Of a stretch of DNA of 64,000 nt, positions 16,157 through 24,048 are shown piece by piece. Where the stretch lies: positions 62,001 to 126,000 of the forward strand of contig NZ_BOOO01000034.1 of assembly GCF_016863275.1 (NCBI RefSeq), written 5' to 3'. Source of the stretch: Planotetraspora mira (GTDB lineage Bacteria > Actinomycetota > Actinomycetes > Streptosporangiales > Streptosporangiaceae). Each line of letters begins with the position of its first letter. The stretch's first letter is position 1. Under the pieces are notes generated by a model that saw only the letters and a list, made by a program, of their open reading frames with translations, was not told the DNA's origin and searched no databases. The position numbers and the translations under genes are program-made.

Positions 16157-16960
16157 TTGGGGCAAGATCGCCGATCCTGGGGCTTCGATCCGACCACGCC
16201 CAACATCGCGCGGTTGTACGACTACTACCTGGGTGGCAAGGACAACTTCGCCGCCGACCGTGAGGCCGCCGAGCGGATCCTCGCCGTCGCGCCGGAGTTG
16301 CGGCTCGCCGCCCGTGAGAACAGGGCGTTCCTCGGCCGGGCCGTACGGTTCCTGGCCGAATCCGGTATCACCCAGTTCCTGGATATCGGTACCGGTCTGC
16401 CCACCCAGGGCAACGTCCACGAGGTGGCCGCCGAGGTCATCGATGACGCCCGGGTCGTCTACGTGGACAAGGACCCCGTCGTGCTCGGTCACGCGCGGGC
16501 CCTGCTGGCGGGTGCGGGCGGGACGACCACCGTCGTCGAGGGCGACCTGCGGCGCCCCGAGGAGATCCTCAACCACGAGGACGTGGTCAAGGCCATCGAC
16601 TTCGGCAAGCCCGTCGGCCTGCTCCTCGTCGCGATCATGCACTTCATCCCGGACGGCGACGATCCCGCGCGCATCCTCACCACTCTGCGGGACGCGCTGC
16701 CGCCGGGCAGCTTCCTCGTCCTGTCGCACGGCACGCGCGACGCCCGCCCCGCGGCCGTGACGGCCGGCACCCAGGTCTACCAGGGCGCCACCTCGCCGCT
16801 GGTGCTGCGTACCCGCGACGAGATCGGGACCCTGTTCGACGGATTCGACCTGGTGGAGCCGGGCCTGGTCTGGTTGCCGGAATGGCGGCCGGACATCTCC
16901 GTCCAGTTCGACCCGCCGGAGACGTCACTCATCCTCTGCGGTGTGGGCCGCAAGATCTGA
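16157..16960 (+). CDS. SAM-dependent methyltransferase, DUF574 family
   Basis: A 267-residue protein opening with the family hallmark FDPTTPNIARLYDYYLGGKD, then a Rossmann SAM site FLDIGTGLPTQGNVHEVA and the acidic ribose-binding VVYVDKDPVV. These proteins are abundant in actinomycetes, and their acceptors are mostly unknown. TTG 16157 is the start, six bases after GGGGGAG. It lies 14 bp upstream of the LLM gene and is likely co-transcribed with it. Confidence 0.88.
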   Translation: MGQDRRSWGFDPTTPNIARLYDYYLGGKDNFAADREAAERILAVAPELRLAARENRAFLGRAVRFLAESGITQFLDIGTGLPTQGNVHEVAAEVIDDARVVYVDKDPVVLGHARALLAGAGGTTTVVEGDLRRPEEILNHEDVVKAIDFGKPVGLLLVAIMHFIPDGDDPARILTTLRDALPPGSFLVLSHGTRDARPAAVTAGTQVYQGATSPLVLRTRDEIGTLFDGFDLVEPGLVWLPEWRPDISVQFDPPETSLILCGVGRKI

Positions 16961-16974
16961 CAGCGAGGTCCAGC

Positions 16975-17877
16975 GTGGAGATCGGTCTAGCGCTCGCCCA
17001 GTACGGGCGGTTCGCGTCGCTGGAGAGCGTCCGCCTGGTGGCGCGGGAGGCCGAGTCTCTCGGCTTCTCGAGCCTGTGGGCCGGTGACCGGCTGATGACT
17101 CCGCTCAAGCCCAGGGACCCCTATCCCGGCGGGGACGGGACCATCCCGGAGGCTCACCGGGTCTTCCTCGACCCCGTCGCGGTGTTGTCGGTCGCCGCGG
17201 CGAGCACCACGCGGGTACGGCTCGGCACCAGCGTGCTCAACGCCTGCTGGTACCCGCCCGTGCTGCTGGCCCGTTCGCTCGCCACCGTCGACCAGTTGAG
17301 CGGCGGGCGCCTCCTCGTGGGCCTGGGGCTGGGCTGGTCCTCCGACGAGTACGCCGCGGTGGGCGTGCCCTGGAAGTCCCGCGGGTCGCGGTTCGACGCC
17401 GTCCTCGATCTGCTGGACGCCGTCTGGACCACCGATCCGGTCTCCTACGAGGACGAGCGCTGGGCGGTCTCCGCCAGCCACATCTTCCCCAAGCCGGTCG
17501 CCAGGCCGCCGCTCTACCTGTCCGGGTTCGCCCCGGCGGCCCTGGAGCGCGTCGGGCGCAGGGCGGACGGCTGGCTGCCCGCCGCGCTCCCGATCCCCGC
17601 TCTCACCTCCATGTGGGAGGCCATCCGCAGGAGCGCGGAGGAGGCGGGCCGGGACCCCGACGCGCTGCGCATGGCCCTGCGCAGCAACCCGATCATCACC
17701 GACGAGCCCGTCCCGCAAGCGCGTGTCCCGAGAGCCGGCACGGTGGCGCAGATCGCCGGCTACCTGTCCGCCGCCGCGGACGCGGGCGCACACGAGATCT
17801 TCGTGGATCTCCAGCTCACCGCCCGCGACGACCACCACCTCCTTGAACTCGCCGAGGCCGTGCGCGCCGCGCTCTGA
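16975..17877 (+). CDS. LLM-class F420-dependent oxidoreductase
   Basis: A 300-residue TIM-barrel enzyme of the luciferase-like family. Seen motifs are SLWAGDRLMTPLKPRDPYPG, RVRLGTSVLNACWYPPVLLA, LATVDQLSGGRLLVGLGLGW and a C-terminal ARDDHHLLELAEAVRAAL. Such proteins usually use coenzyme F420H2 as hydride donor. GTG 16975 follows CAGCGAGGTCCAGC; the frame extends upstream into the methyltransferase gene but without family similarity. Probably transcribed with the DUF574 methyltransferase. Confidence 0.85.
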   Translation: MEIGLALAQYGRFASLESVRLVAREAESLGFSSLWAGDRLMTPLKPRDPYPGGDGTIPEAHRVFLDPVAVLSVAAASTTRVRLGTSVLNACWYPPVLLARSLATVDQLSGGRLLVGLGLGWSSDEYAAVGVPWKSRGSRFDAVLDLLDAVWTTDPVSYEDERWAVSASHIFPKPVARPPLYLSGFAPAALERVGRRADGWLPAALPIPALTSMWEAIRRSAEEAGRDPDALRMALRSNPIITDEPVPQARVPRAGTVAQIAGYLSAAADAGAHEIFVDLQLTARDDHHLLELAEAVRAAL

Positions 17878-17989
17878 GCTGTTCCCCCACCGCCGGCGCC
17901 CGGGGCATGTGGGCCGCCCACATTGATCCGGCCGCCTCCATCGGGCGAACTGGTGTCTGTCACGGGGGTGGAGCGTCAAGGGAGATGTG

Positions 17990-19240
17990 ATGAGACGACG
18001 TCCTTGGGGCCGGTTGCCGGCCGCCCTGGGGCTGGTGGCCGCCATCGTGCTCGCGGCCCCGGCCGCGCCCGCCTCTGCCACCGGTTCCGTGACACTGGAG
18101 GCCACGTACGCGTCCGGGCTGCAGAACGGCTGGGCGCAGGTCGAGCGGTACAAGGACAACTCCACCGCCTTCGTGGCCGAGACGTACCCGTCGGACGGGC
18201 GGGGCGACCAGACGGGCCAGACGAAGCACCTGTTCGGTGACGTGGCCCGCCCGCACTCCTCGCGCTTCCTGCTCTACTCGGCGCCGGGATGGCAGACCGG
18301 GGCCAAGCCCGTCCCCGTGCTGCTCGTCCACGGCGCCAACCAGACGGCCGACCAGGCCTGGGCGAACCCCAACGCCGCCGGCGCGTACGGCTGCGGCCAG
18401 GCGAGCTGCCCCACGACCGGTCTCATGCAGAGCCTGAGCGGCAAGGGCTACAAGGTCTTCGCGATCGGGTTCCCGCACACCACCGGCGACGGGTACTACT
18501 GGTCGGAGCAGATCGCCGACGCCGTCTCCCTGATCAGGGCCAAGACGGGCGCGTCCCAGGTCGACGTGGTCGGCTGGTCCAAGGGCGCGTTCAACGCCCG
18601 CATGTACGTCTCGTCGCTGCGCAAGTCGTGGGGCACCGCGTACAGGGGCGACGTCAGGAAGCTGATCCTGCTCGGCGGTCCCAACAAGGGCTTCGACTGG
18701 GGCTACCGGCACGGCTGGACCCACGATTTCGCGATATTTCCGGAATGTGGGGGCACGCTCAACGCGCCCGCACCGCACACGAAGATGGTCTGCTACGGCC
18801 TCTGGCGCACCCACACCGACCTGAGCTATGAGGGCGACGCCTACCCGGGCTCCGACGACATGCTCTACCGGTGGGACGACGTCTACCCCCTGCCCGCCAC
18901 CGAGCAGGACTGGTACACCACGTACTACGGCGGCACGGGCTTCTACACCGCGGGCCGCGGCATCCAGTACGCCATCGACCGGGGCTCGCTGGTCGTGCCC
19001 CTGATCAACGCGGGCACCCCGGCGAGCGTGCCGGTCTACCAACTCTGCGGCAACACCCCGGACATGGCGCTCCTGCACAACGAGCACACGGGCCCGTCCG
19101 ACGGGGCGGTCTTCGTCGCCAGTTGCTCCGCGCCCGACGGGATCGCCAACCGTGCGGCCACCGCCGTCCTCGGCCTGAACCACCTCAAGCTCGGCTGGGC
19201 CTCCAGCTCCATGAGCCAGGTCGCCACCTGGCTCGGCTGA
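17990..19240 (+). CDS. Secreted lipase/esterase-like alpha/beta hydrolase
   Basis: A 416-residue exported protein. An arginine-rich N-terminus and hydrophobic core (LPAALGLVAAIVLAAPA) end in an AxA cleavage site near residue 31 (ASA). The mature enzyme has the oxyanion-hole strand VPVLLVHGANQ and nucleophile elbow GWSKG (Ser in VVGWSKGAFNAR), followed by GGPNKG. The final His is probably in GLNHLKLGW. Start ATG 17990 follows AAGGGAGATGTG. Likely an extracellular triacylglycerol lipase or esterase. Confidence 0.85.
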   Translation: MRRRPWGRLPAALGLVAAIVLAAPAAPASATGSVTLEATYASGLQNGWAQVERYKDNSTAFVAETYPSDGRGDQTGQTKHLFGDVARPHSSRFLLYSAPGWQTGAKPVPVLLVHGANQTADQAWANPNAAGAYGCGQASCPTTGLMQSLSGKGYKVFAIGFPHTTGDGYYWSEQIADAVSLIRAKTGASQVDVVGWSKGAFNARMYVSSLRKSWGTAYRGDVRKLILLGGPNKGFDWGYRHGWTHDFAIFPECGGTLNAPAPHTKMVCYGLWRTHTDLSYEGDAYPGSDDMLYRWDDVYPLPATEQDWYTTYYGGTGFYTAGRGIQYAIDRGSLVVPLINAGTPASVPVYQLCGNTPDMALLHNEHTGPSDGAVFVASCSAPDGIANRAATAVLGLNHLKLGWASSSMSQVATWLG

Positions 19241-19338
19241 CCGGGCCCGAATCAGGTCCGACCCAGGCCCGAACCCCGGCCTGACCACGTCTGACCATGT
19301 CTGACCTGGTTCGACGGCGCCCTCGCCCCGCATGACCG

Positions 19339-19374
19339 CCGGCCCCGGATCCCGTACGGAGGATCCGGGGCCGG
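19339..19374. terminator. Terminator after secreted hydrolase
   Basis: A perfect 14-bp stem (CCGGCCCCGGATCC and its complement) with an 8-base loop, about 100 bp downstream of the hydrolase stop. Strong hairpin but only a weak T-run, as is common in high-GC actinomycetes. Confidence 0.75.
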
Positions 19375-19475
19375 TTCCATGCCGCGACCAGTCAGGCGAT
19401 ACGGGTGGGCGATGGTCGCACGCGGGCAGGGATGACTAATAATGGCTGCAATCACGAACACTCCAGGAGACCTCG

Positions 19476-19709
19476 GTGACCAGCCCACTCAGCAGGGACA
19501 ACCTCGATCTCGCCACGAGCGCCCAGGAAATGGCGGACAACGCGCCCGCCGGGTCGCTTCGTCACGCGGCCGCCGCCTCGGTCGCCATCACGTGCGCCAC
19601 CACGCGTGACAACGACCACGCCCGCAGCACCCTGGACGGCATCGCCCCCGATGAGGTGCGCCTGGCCGCTCTCGCTCTGTTCGACCAGCTGTCCGGCCGG
19701 GCCGGATGA
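19476..19709 (+). CDS. Small helical hypothetical protein
   Basis: A 77-residue alanine-rich protein (LDLATSAQEMADNAPAG, LRHAAAASVAITCATTRDN, EVRLAALALFDQLSG) with no signal or membrane segment. GTG 19476 is preceded by CCAGGAG. Third-codon G/C bias supports it as a true gene. No family recognised and no operon partner on its strand. Confidence 0.6.
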   Translation: MTSPLSRDNLDLATSAQEMADNAPAGSLRHAAAASVAITCATTRDNDHARSTLDGIAPDEVRLAALALFDQLSGRAG

Positions 19710-19775
19710 CCCACGCCGCTCAGCGCCGCTGAGACGGGCGCGGGCCTCCGGCCGCCACGGGGAAGGGGGAGGGTC

Positions 19776-20063
19776 TCAGGAGGCGGCGCGTGCGTGCGCG
19801 CCCGACGCGAGCCCGGGCGGTGCCGCGGCCAGCGCCTTCTGGATGGCCTCGACCAGCGCCAGCGCGGCCTCCTCCGTGAGCTCGACCGCGACCCGCGCCG
19901 ACGGGCCCTCGCCGGGGTTGGTGAAGTCGATGTTCAGCGTGTGTTCGTGCGTCGCGTGGTACGGGTGGTCGACGTAGACGGCGCCGTCGCTGAGCGTGAA
20001 CCAGCCGGCCGCCCCCTTGGCGGCGCCGTCAAGCTCGATCTTCTGGGTGAGATAGGTGCACAT
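19776..20063 (-). CDS. DUF6295-like small protein
   Basis: A 95-residue protein beginning MCTYLTQKIELDGAAKGAAG and continuing GAVYVDHPYHATHEHTLNID, a pattern I recognise from a conserved actinobacterial small-protein family often listed as DUF6295. The histidine-rich HPYHATHEH stretch could bind a metal. It lies 11 bp downstream of the dienelactone hydrolase and is almost certainly in the same transcript, which hints at a role tied to that enzyme. Confidence 0.75.
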   Translation of the reverse strand: MCTYLTQKIELDGAAKGAAGWFTLSDGAVYVDHPYHATHEHTLNIDFTNPGEGPSARVAVELTEEAALALVEAIQKALAAAPPGLASGAHARAAS

Positions 20064-20074
20064 CGTGGCTCCTG

Positions 20075-20818
20075 TCAGGCGCTGAGGTGGCGGCCGTAGA
20101 AGTCGAAGATCTTCTTCCAGCCGTCCACGGCGGCGGCGGGACGGTAGGAGGGCCTGTCGACGGCGAAGAACGCGTGGCCGGCGTCGGGGTAGGTGTGGAA
20201 CTCGTGTTCCTTGCCCAGCTTCTCGAGCTCCGCGGCCAGGACTGCGACCTCCTCGGGGCCGGGGAAGGAGTCGTCGGCGCCGAACAGGCCGAGCAGCGGG
20301 CTGGACAGGTCGGGCGCCTTGGACAGCAGCGAAGTGACCTTCATGCCGGATTCCGCGGGCGGCTGGTTGACCACGAAGGCTCCGTAGCAGTCCACCGCCG
20401 CGTCGATCTGGAGCGAGCAGGCGGCCAGGAACGTCTGACGGCCGCCTGAGCAGAAGCCGATCACGCCGATCTTGCCGTTGGCGTGGTCGAGCCCGTTCAG
20501 ATGAGCGGCGGCTCCGGCCACGTCGCCGACGAGCTGCTCGTCGGGGATGCCACCCTTGGCCCGCGCGGCCGCGGCCTGGTCGTCCGGGCTGACGCCCGCG
20601 CCCTCCCGCGAGTACAGGTTCGGGCAGACGGCGGCGTAGCCGTGGGCCGCGAACTTGCGGACGATCTCCTTGGAGGCCTCGTCGTAGCCGGGCATGTGGT
20701 GGATCACCACCACACCGCCGCGGGGCTCCTCACCGAGCGGCCGGGCCAGGTAGGCCTCGAGTTCGGCGTTCTCGTGTCCGGCGACAGAGATCGTGCCGGC
20801 CCAGATGGCATCGTTCAT
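20075..20818 (-). CDS. Dienelactone hydrolase family protein
   Basis: A 247-residue alpha/beta hydrolase. The nucleophile elbow is GFCSGG (cysteine nucleophile), the early loop is VVVIHHMPGYDE, the acid is likely LFGADDSF and the histidine is in YPDAGHAFF. This is the classic dienelactone hydrolase arrangement, acting on lactones or esters in the cytoplasm. ATG 20818 follows AAGAGGATCAGCG. It leads a two-gene operon with the DUF6295-like gene and is followed on the same strand by nothing else in the first 12 bp. Confidence 0.88.
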   Translation of the reverse strand: MNDAIWAGTISVAGHENAELEAYLARPLGEEPRGGVVVIHHMPGYDEASKEIVRKFAAHGYAAVCPNLYSREGAGVSPDDQAAAARAKGGIPDEQLVGDVAGAAAHLNGLDHANGKIGVIGFCSGGRQTFLAACSLQIDAAVDCYGAFVVNQPPAESGMKVTSLLSKAPDLSSPLLGLFGADDSFPGPEEVAVLAAELEKLGKEHEFHTYPDAGHAFFAVDRPSYRPAAAVDGWKKIFDFYGRHLSA

Positions 20819-20884
20819 CGCTGATCCTCTTACTCGTATGTTCTGCGGAGACCCGTCCGGGCCGCAGGTGGTGGAAAGGTCCGG

Positions 20885-22648
20885 TCAGATGGTGGTGGTC
20901 GTCCGTCGCCGGCCGTCCAGCAGCGAGGCGATCGCCCCGATGACCATCATGACGGCGGCCGCGGAGAAGACCACAACGAGGCCCTGGTGGACGGGCGCGG
21001 AGATCAGATCAGGGAAGAACTCGTTCCCGGTCAGCCGCGCCTGCGTGTCGGGCGGCAGCGAACGCAGCACGTCCGGCGGCAGGATCGTCCGGATGGGGTT
21101 GTAGCCCAGGAAGGCGGCGAACAGGCTGCCGACGGGCGGCAGGTGGCCGACCGACTGGGCGACGGCCACAGGGACCCCGGATCTCTCCAGGCCCGAGGTG
21201 AGGGCGTTCGGCAGCCCGGAAGCGAGGCCGATGATGAGCAGCGAGAAGAAGACGCCGATGGACAGGGCCTGCCCGGAGTTCTGGAAGGTGCCGCGCATCC
21301 CGGCGGCGGCCCCCCGCTGGTGGGCGGGCACGCTGCTCATCACCCGGGAGGTGTTGGGTGAGGAGAAGACGCCCGAGCCGATCCCGCTGACCGCCAGCAG
21401 CGCCGCGAACACCCAGTAGGGGAAGTCGACCGGCAGCGCCATCAGCCCGAGGAAGGCGGCGGCCACGATGATCAGGCCGCCGGAGGCGAACAGCCGCTGC
21501 CCGTACCTGTCCGACAGGTAGCCCGACACCGGGCCCGCGGCCAGGAAGCCCACCGTCAGCGGCAACATGTAGATGCCCGCCCACAGCGGGGTCTCCTCGA
21601 AGGCGAAGCCGTGCAACGGCAGCCAGATGCCCTGCAGCCAGATGATCAGCATGAACTGCAGGCCGCCCCGCCCGATCGCCGACAGCAGCACGGCCAGGCT
21701 GCCCGCGGAGAACTGCGGGATCCGGAACAGGCTCAGCTGGAACATGGGTTCCGCGACCCTGCTCTCGATCACACAGAACGCGATCAGCAGCAGGACGCCG
21801 CCGCCGATCCCGCCGAGGACCCACGGGTTCGCCCAGCCCGTGCTGTGCCCGCCGTACGGCTGGATGCCGTAGGTGATGGCGGCCAGCACCACACCGAGCC
21901 CCAGCGCGAAGGTGATGTTGCCGGCCAGGTCGAGCCGGGCGGGACGGCGCTCGCCCAATTCGTGCAGGGAGGCGTAGGACCAGATGGTGCCGACCAGGCC
22001 GATCGGGACGCTGACCAGGAACACGACCCGCCAGTCCCACTCCGCGAGGAGACCGCCGATGATCAGGCCGAGGAACGAGCCGGCGATGGCGGCGACCTGG
22101 TTGACGCCCAGTGCCGTGCCGCGCTGCTCCACGGGGAACGCGTCGGTGAGGATCGCCGTGGAGTTGGCGAAGAGCATGGCGCCGCCGACGCCCTGCACGA
22201 CCCGCCAGCCGATCAGCCAGAGCGCGCCCGATCCGCCGTGCAGCGGATCGAGTGACAGCGCGATCGAGGCGACGGTGAACACCGCGAACCCGCTGTTGTA
22301 GATCCGCACCCGGCCGAACATGTCTCCGAGCCGGCCGGCCGGGACGACCAGCACGGCGGACACGAGCAGGAACCCCATGATCATCCACAGCAGGAAGCTC
22401 ACGTTGCCGGGCTCCAGCGGGTTGAGCCCGATGCCCCTGAAGATCGCTGGAAGCGAGATGATGACGATCGACGAGTTCACGGTGGCCAGCAACATGCCGA
22501 CCGTCGTGTTCGACAGCGCCACCCACTTGTAGCGGGGATGGTCCCGATCGAGCCGACCGGCCCGGTGGGCCGTGTCCGGTGGCCTGCCCGCCGTCCCCGT
22601 TCCGGCCGGAGCCTTCGGGGCGTTCATGGAGTTTCCCGCATCACGCAT
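20885..22648 (-). CDS. DHA2-family (14-TMS) MFS drug exporter
   Basis: A 587-residue 14-helix exporter. Motif D1 is VNSSIVIISLPAIF, motif A-like region is AGRLGDMFGRVRIYN, and the QGVGGAMLFANSTAILTD segment is motif B/C of DHA2 proteins. ATG 22648 is used because GGAGGAGG lies 8 bp upstream; the frame extends two codons further to GTG 22654. No regulator gene is next to it, but a symmetric site sits in its promoter region. It lies 66 bp upstream of the dienelactone hydrolase gene and may drive that operon too. Confidence 0.9.
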   Translation of the reverse strand: MRDAGNSMNAPKAPAGTGTAGRPPDTAHRAGRLDRDHPRYKWVALSNTTVGMLLATVNSSIVIISLPAIFRGIGLNPLEPGNVSFLLWMIMGFLLVSAVLVVPAGRLGDMFGRVRIYNSGFAVFTVASIALSLDPLHGGSGALWLIGWRVVQGVGGAMLFANSTAILTDAFPVEQRGTALGVNQVAAIAGSFLGLIIGGLLAEWDWRVVFLVSVPIGLVGTIWSYASLHELGERRPARLDLAGNITFALGLGVVLAAITYGIQPYGGHSTGWANPWVLGGIGGGVLLLIAFCVIESRVAEPMFQLSLFRIPQFSAGSLAVLLSAIGRGGLQFMLIIWLQGIWLPLHGFAFEETPLWAGIYMLPLTVGFLAAGPVSGYLSDRYGQRLFASGGLIIVAAAFLGLMALPVDFPYWVFAALLAVSGIGSGVFSSPNTSRVMSSVPAHQRGAAAGMRGTFQNSGQALSIGVFFSLLIIGLASGLPNALTSGLERSGVPVAVAQSVGHLPPVGSLFAAFLGYNPIRTILPPDVLRSLPPDTQARLTGNEFFPDLISAPVHQGLVVVFSAAAVMMVIGAIASLLDGRRRTTTTI

Positions 22649-22675
22649 GCGCACGTCCTCCTCCTTCGTCCCGAT

Positions 22676-22702
22676 AGTAGTTGCTTTGCCTAACTAACTA
22701 CT
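22676..22702. promoter_or_regulatory. Candidate MarR-type operator
   Basis: AGTAGTT-N13-AACTACT, perfect 7-bp arms, located 28 bp upstream of the exporter start. The internal TTGC/GCC spacing and AT-rich flanks (TAACTAACTA) recall operators of MarR proteins that control DHA2 exporters. The cognate regulator is not in the window. Confidence 0.45.
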
Positions 22703-22800
22703 CTCGGGGTGGTGGCTCGGCGGAGAGGGGTGAAAGCGCTGGTGGCGGGGGGATCCACGCGGACCGCGGAAGGGTGTCATCGGATCCGGGAAACGCGAAA

Positions 22801-22822
22801 AGCCGCCGGAGATCCGGCGGCT
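22801..22822 (-). terminator. Terminator of the tRNA cluster
   Basis: A perfect 9-bp stem, AGCCGCCGG and CCGGCGGCT with loop AGAT, 30 bp downstream of tRNA-Val on the minus strand and followed in that direction by TTTTCGCG. Confidence 0.85.
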
Positions 22823-22851
22823 TCGAACAGGCCGTCAAGGCCGGGAAAAGA

Positions 22852-22926
22852 TGGTGGGCGATACTGGGATTGAACCAGTGACCTCTTCCGTGTCAGGGAA
22901 GCGCTCTCCCGCTGAGCTAATCGCCC
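22852..22926 (-). tRNA. tRNA-Val (GAC)
   Basis: A complete cloverleaf. The acceptor stem GGGCGAT pairs with ATCGCCC, the T-arm has GGTTCAATCC, and the anticodon loop CTGACAC gives GAC. CCA is encoded at the 3' end. Last gene of a Gly-Cys-Val cluster. Its sequence is close to tRNA-Val(CAC) at 33135 except in the anticodon arm. Confidence 0.96.
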
Positions 22927-22938
22927 GTGTCGGACCAG

Positions 22939-23009
22939 AGGTGGAGACGGGATTTGAACCCGTGTAGACGGCTTTGCAGGCCGTTGCCTCGCCTCTCGGC
23001 CACTCCACC
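22939..23009 (-). tRNA. tRNA-Cys (GCA)
   Basis: Acceptor GGTGGAG pairs with CTCCACC, discriminator U73 as expected for cysteine tRNA, anticodon loop CTGCAAA gives GCA, T-loop GGTTCAAATCC. CCA is not encoded. Confidence 0.96.
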
Positions 23010-23022
23010 AGGTGCAACTCCG

Positions 23023-23094
23023 AGCGGAAGACGGGATTCGAACCCGCGACCCTCACCTTGGCAAGGTGATGCTCTACCACTGAGCCACTTCCGC
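23023..23094 (-). tRNA. tRNA-Gly (GCC)
   Basis: Acceptor GCGGAAG pairs with CTTCCGC, anticodon loop TTGCCAA gives GCC, T-loop GGTTCGAATCC. First gene of the Gly-Cys-Val cluster; CCA not encoded. Confidence 0.96.
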
Positions 23095-23223
23095 ATGCCG
23101 TCCGCCGGGGCGGACTCACGCGTTGCACTTTATCGAATCACCGCCCACACCCCAAATCAGCGCGAGCCGTCAGGAGGGGATGCTTCGGCGACCGACGAAC
23201 AATGGGTGGGTTAGCGTCGAAAC

Positions 23224-24048
23224 ATGCCCGCCGAATACATCACTCAGGACGCGGAGATCGCCCCGGTCGCGGCGCTGATCGCCGATGCCACGCGCGCCGC
23301 CATGCTCACCGCCCTCCTGGACGGCCGGGCACTCGCCGCGGGTGAACTCGCCCGGATGGCCGGGGTGACCCCGCAGACCGCCAGCGCCCACCTGGCCCGG
23401 CTGCGGGATGGCGGCCTGATCACCATGATCAGCCAGGGGCGGCACCGCTACTTCCGGCTCTCCGGGCCCGACGTGGCCCAGGTCCTCGAGGTGCTCGCGA
23501 CGATCAGCGAGCGGCCCGCCGTGCGTTCGCTGAGGCAGTCACGGCAGGCCCGGCTGCTCCAGGAGGCGCGGACCTGCTACGACCACCTCGCGGGCAGGGT
23601 CGGCGTCGAGGTCTACGACGCCCTGCTGCGAGAGGGCCACCTCGTGGAGTCCGACGAGGGTTCCTGCGAGGTCACCTCCAGCGGCCGGGACGCCGTCACC
23701 GCGTTCGGGGTCGACCTCGACGCCGTACGACTCAGCCGCCGCAAGTTCGCCCCCGCGTGTCTCGACTGGCTGGAACGCCGCCCCCACCTCGGCGGCGCGC
23801 TCGGCGCGGCGATGTTCGAGCGGATGGTGGCCCTGGAGTGGCTGGCGCGGGGGACCACCCGGCGGGCGATCGAGGTGACCGCGGCCGGGCGGGCCGGTCT
23901 GGAGTCGACGTTCGGATGTAAGGAGCTAACATGCAATACGCTGGTTACCTCCGCGGTCGCCGGCGGGCCTGCAAGCGCACGAAGAGCCACTGAGGCTCCG
24001 GGAGAGTGGGACGATGCACGACAGCGAGGCAACGGCGGTCGGGCCTGA
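23224..24048 (+). CDS. ArsR-family winged-helix regulator
   Basis: A 274-residue protein with an ArsR-type N-terminal winged helix (AAMLTALLDGRALAAGELAR, GVTPQTASAHLARLRDGGLI, QGRHRYFRLS) and a longer C-terminal region (YDHLAGRVGVEVYDALLREG, ERRPHLGGALGAAMFERMVA) typical of the ~220-residue subgroup. The last ~40 residues look less conserved and the frame overlaps hutH by 35 bp, so the natural end may be blurred. No metal-binding CxC motif of the SmtB type is seen. Probably controls hutH or itself. Confidence 0.8.
   Translation: MPAEYITQDAEIAPVAALIADATRAAMLTALLDGRALAAGELARMAGVTPQTASAHLARLRDGGLITMISQGRHRYFRLSGPDVAQVLEVLATISERPAVRSLRQSRQARLLQEARTCYDHLAGRVGVEVYDALLREGHLVESDEGSCEVTSSGRDAVTAFGVDLDAVRLSRRKFAPACLDWLERRPHLGGALGAAMFERMVALEWLARGTTRRAIEVTAAGRAGLESTFGCKELTCNTLVTSAVAGGPASARRATEAPGEWDDARQRGNGGRA

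Noticed and set aside
13442-17877. Secondary-metabolite cluster around LLM and methyltransferase genes
   Set aside because: No PKS, NRPS, terpene or RiPP core enzyme is present, and strands and regulators indicate separate operons.
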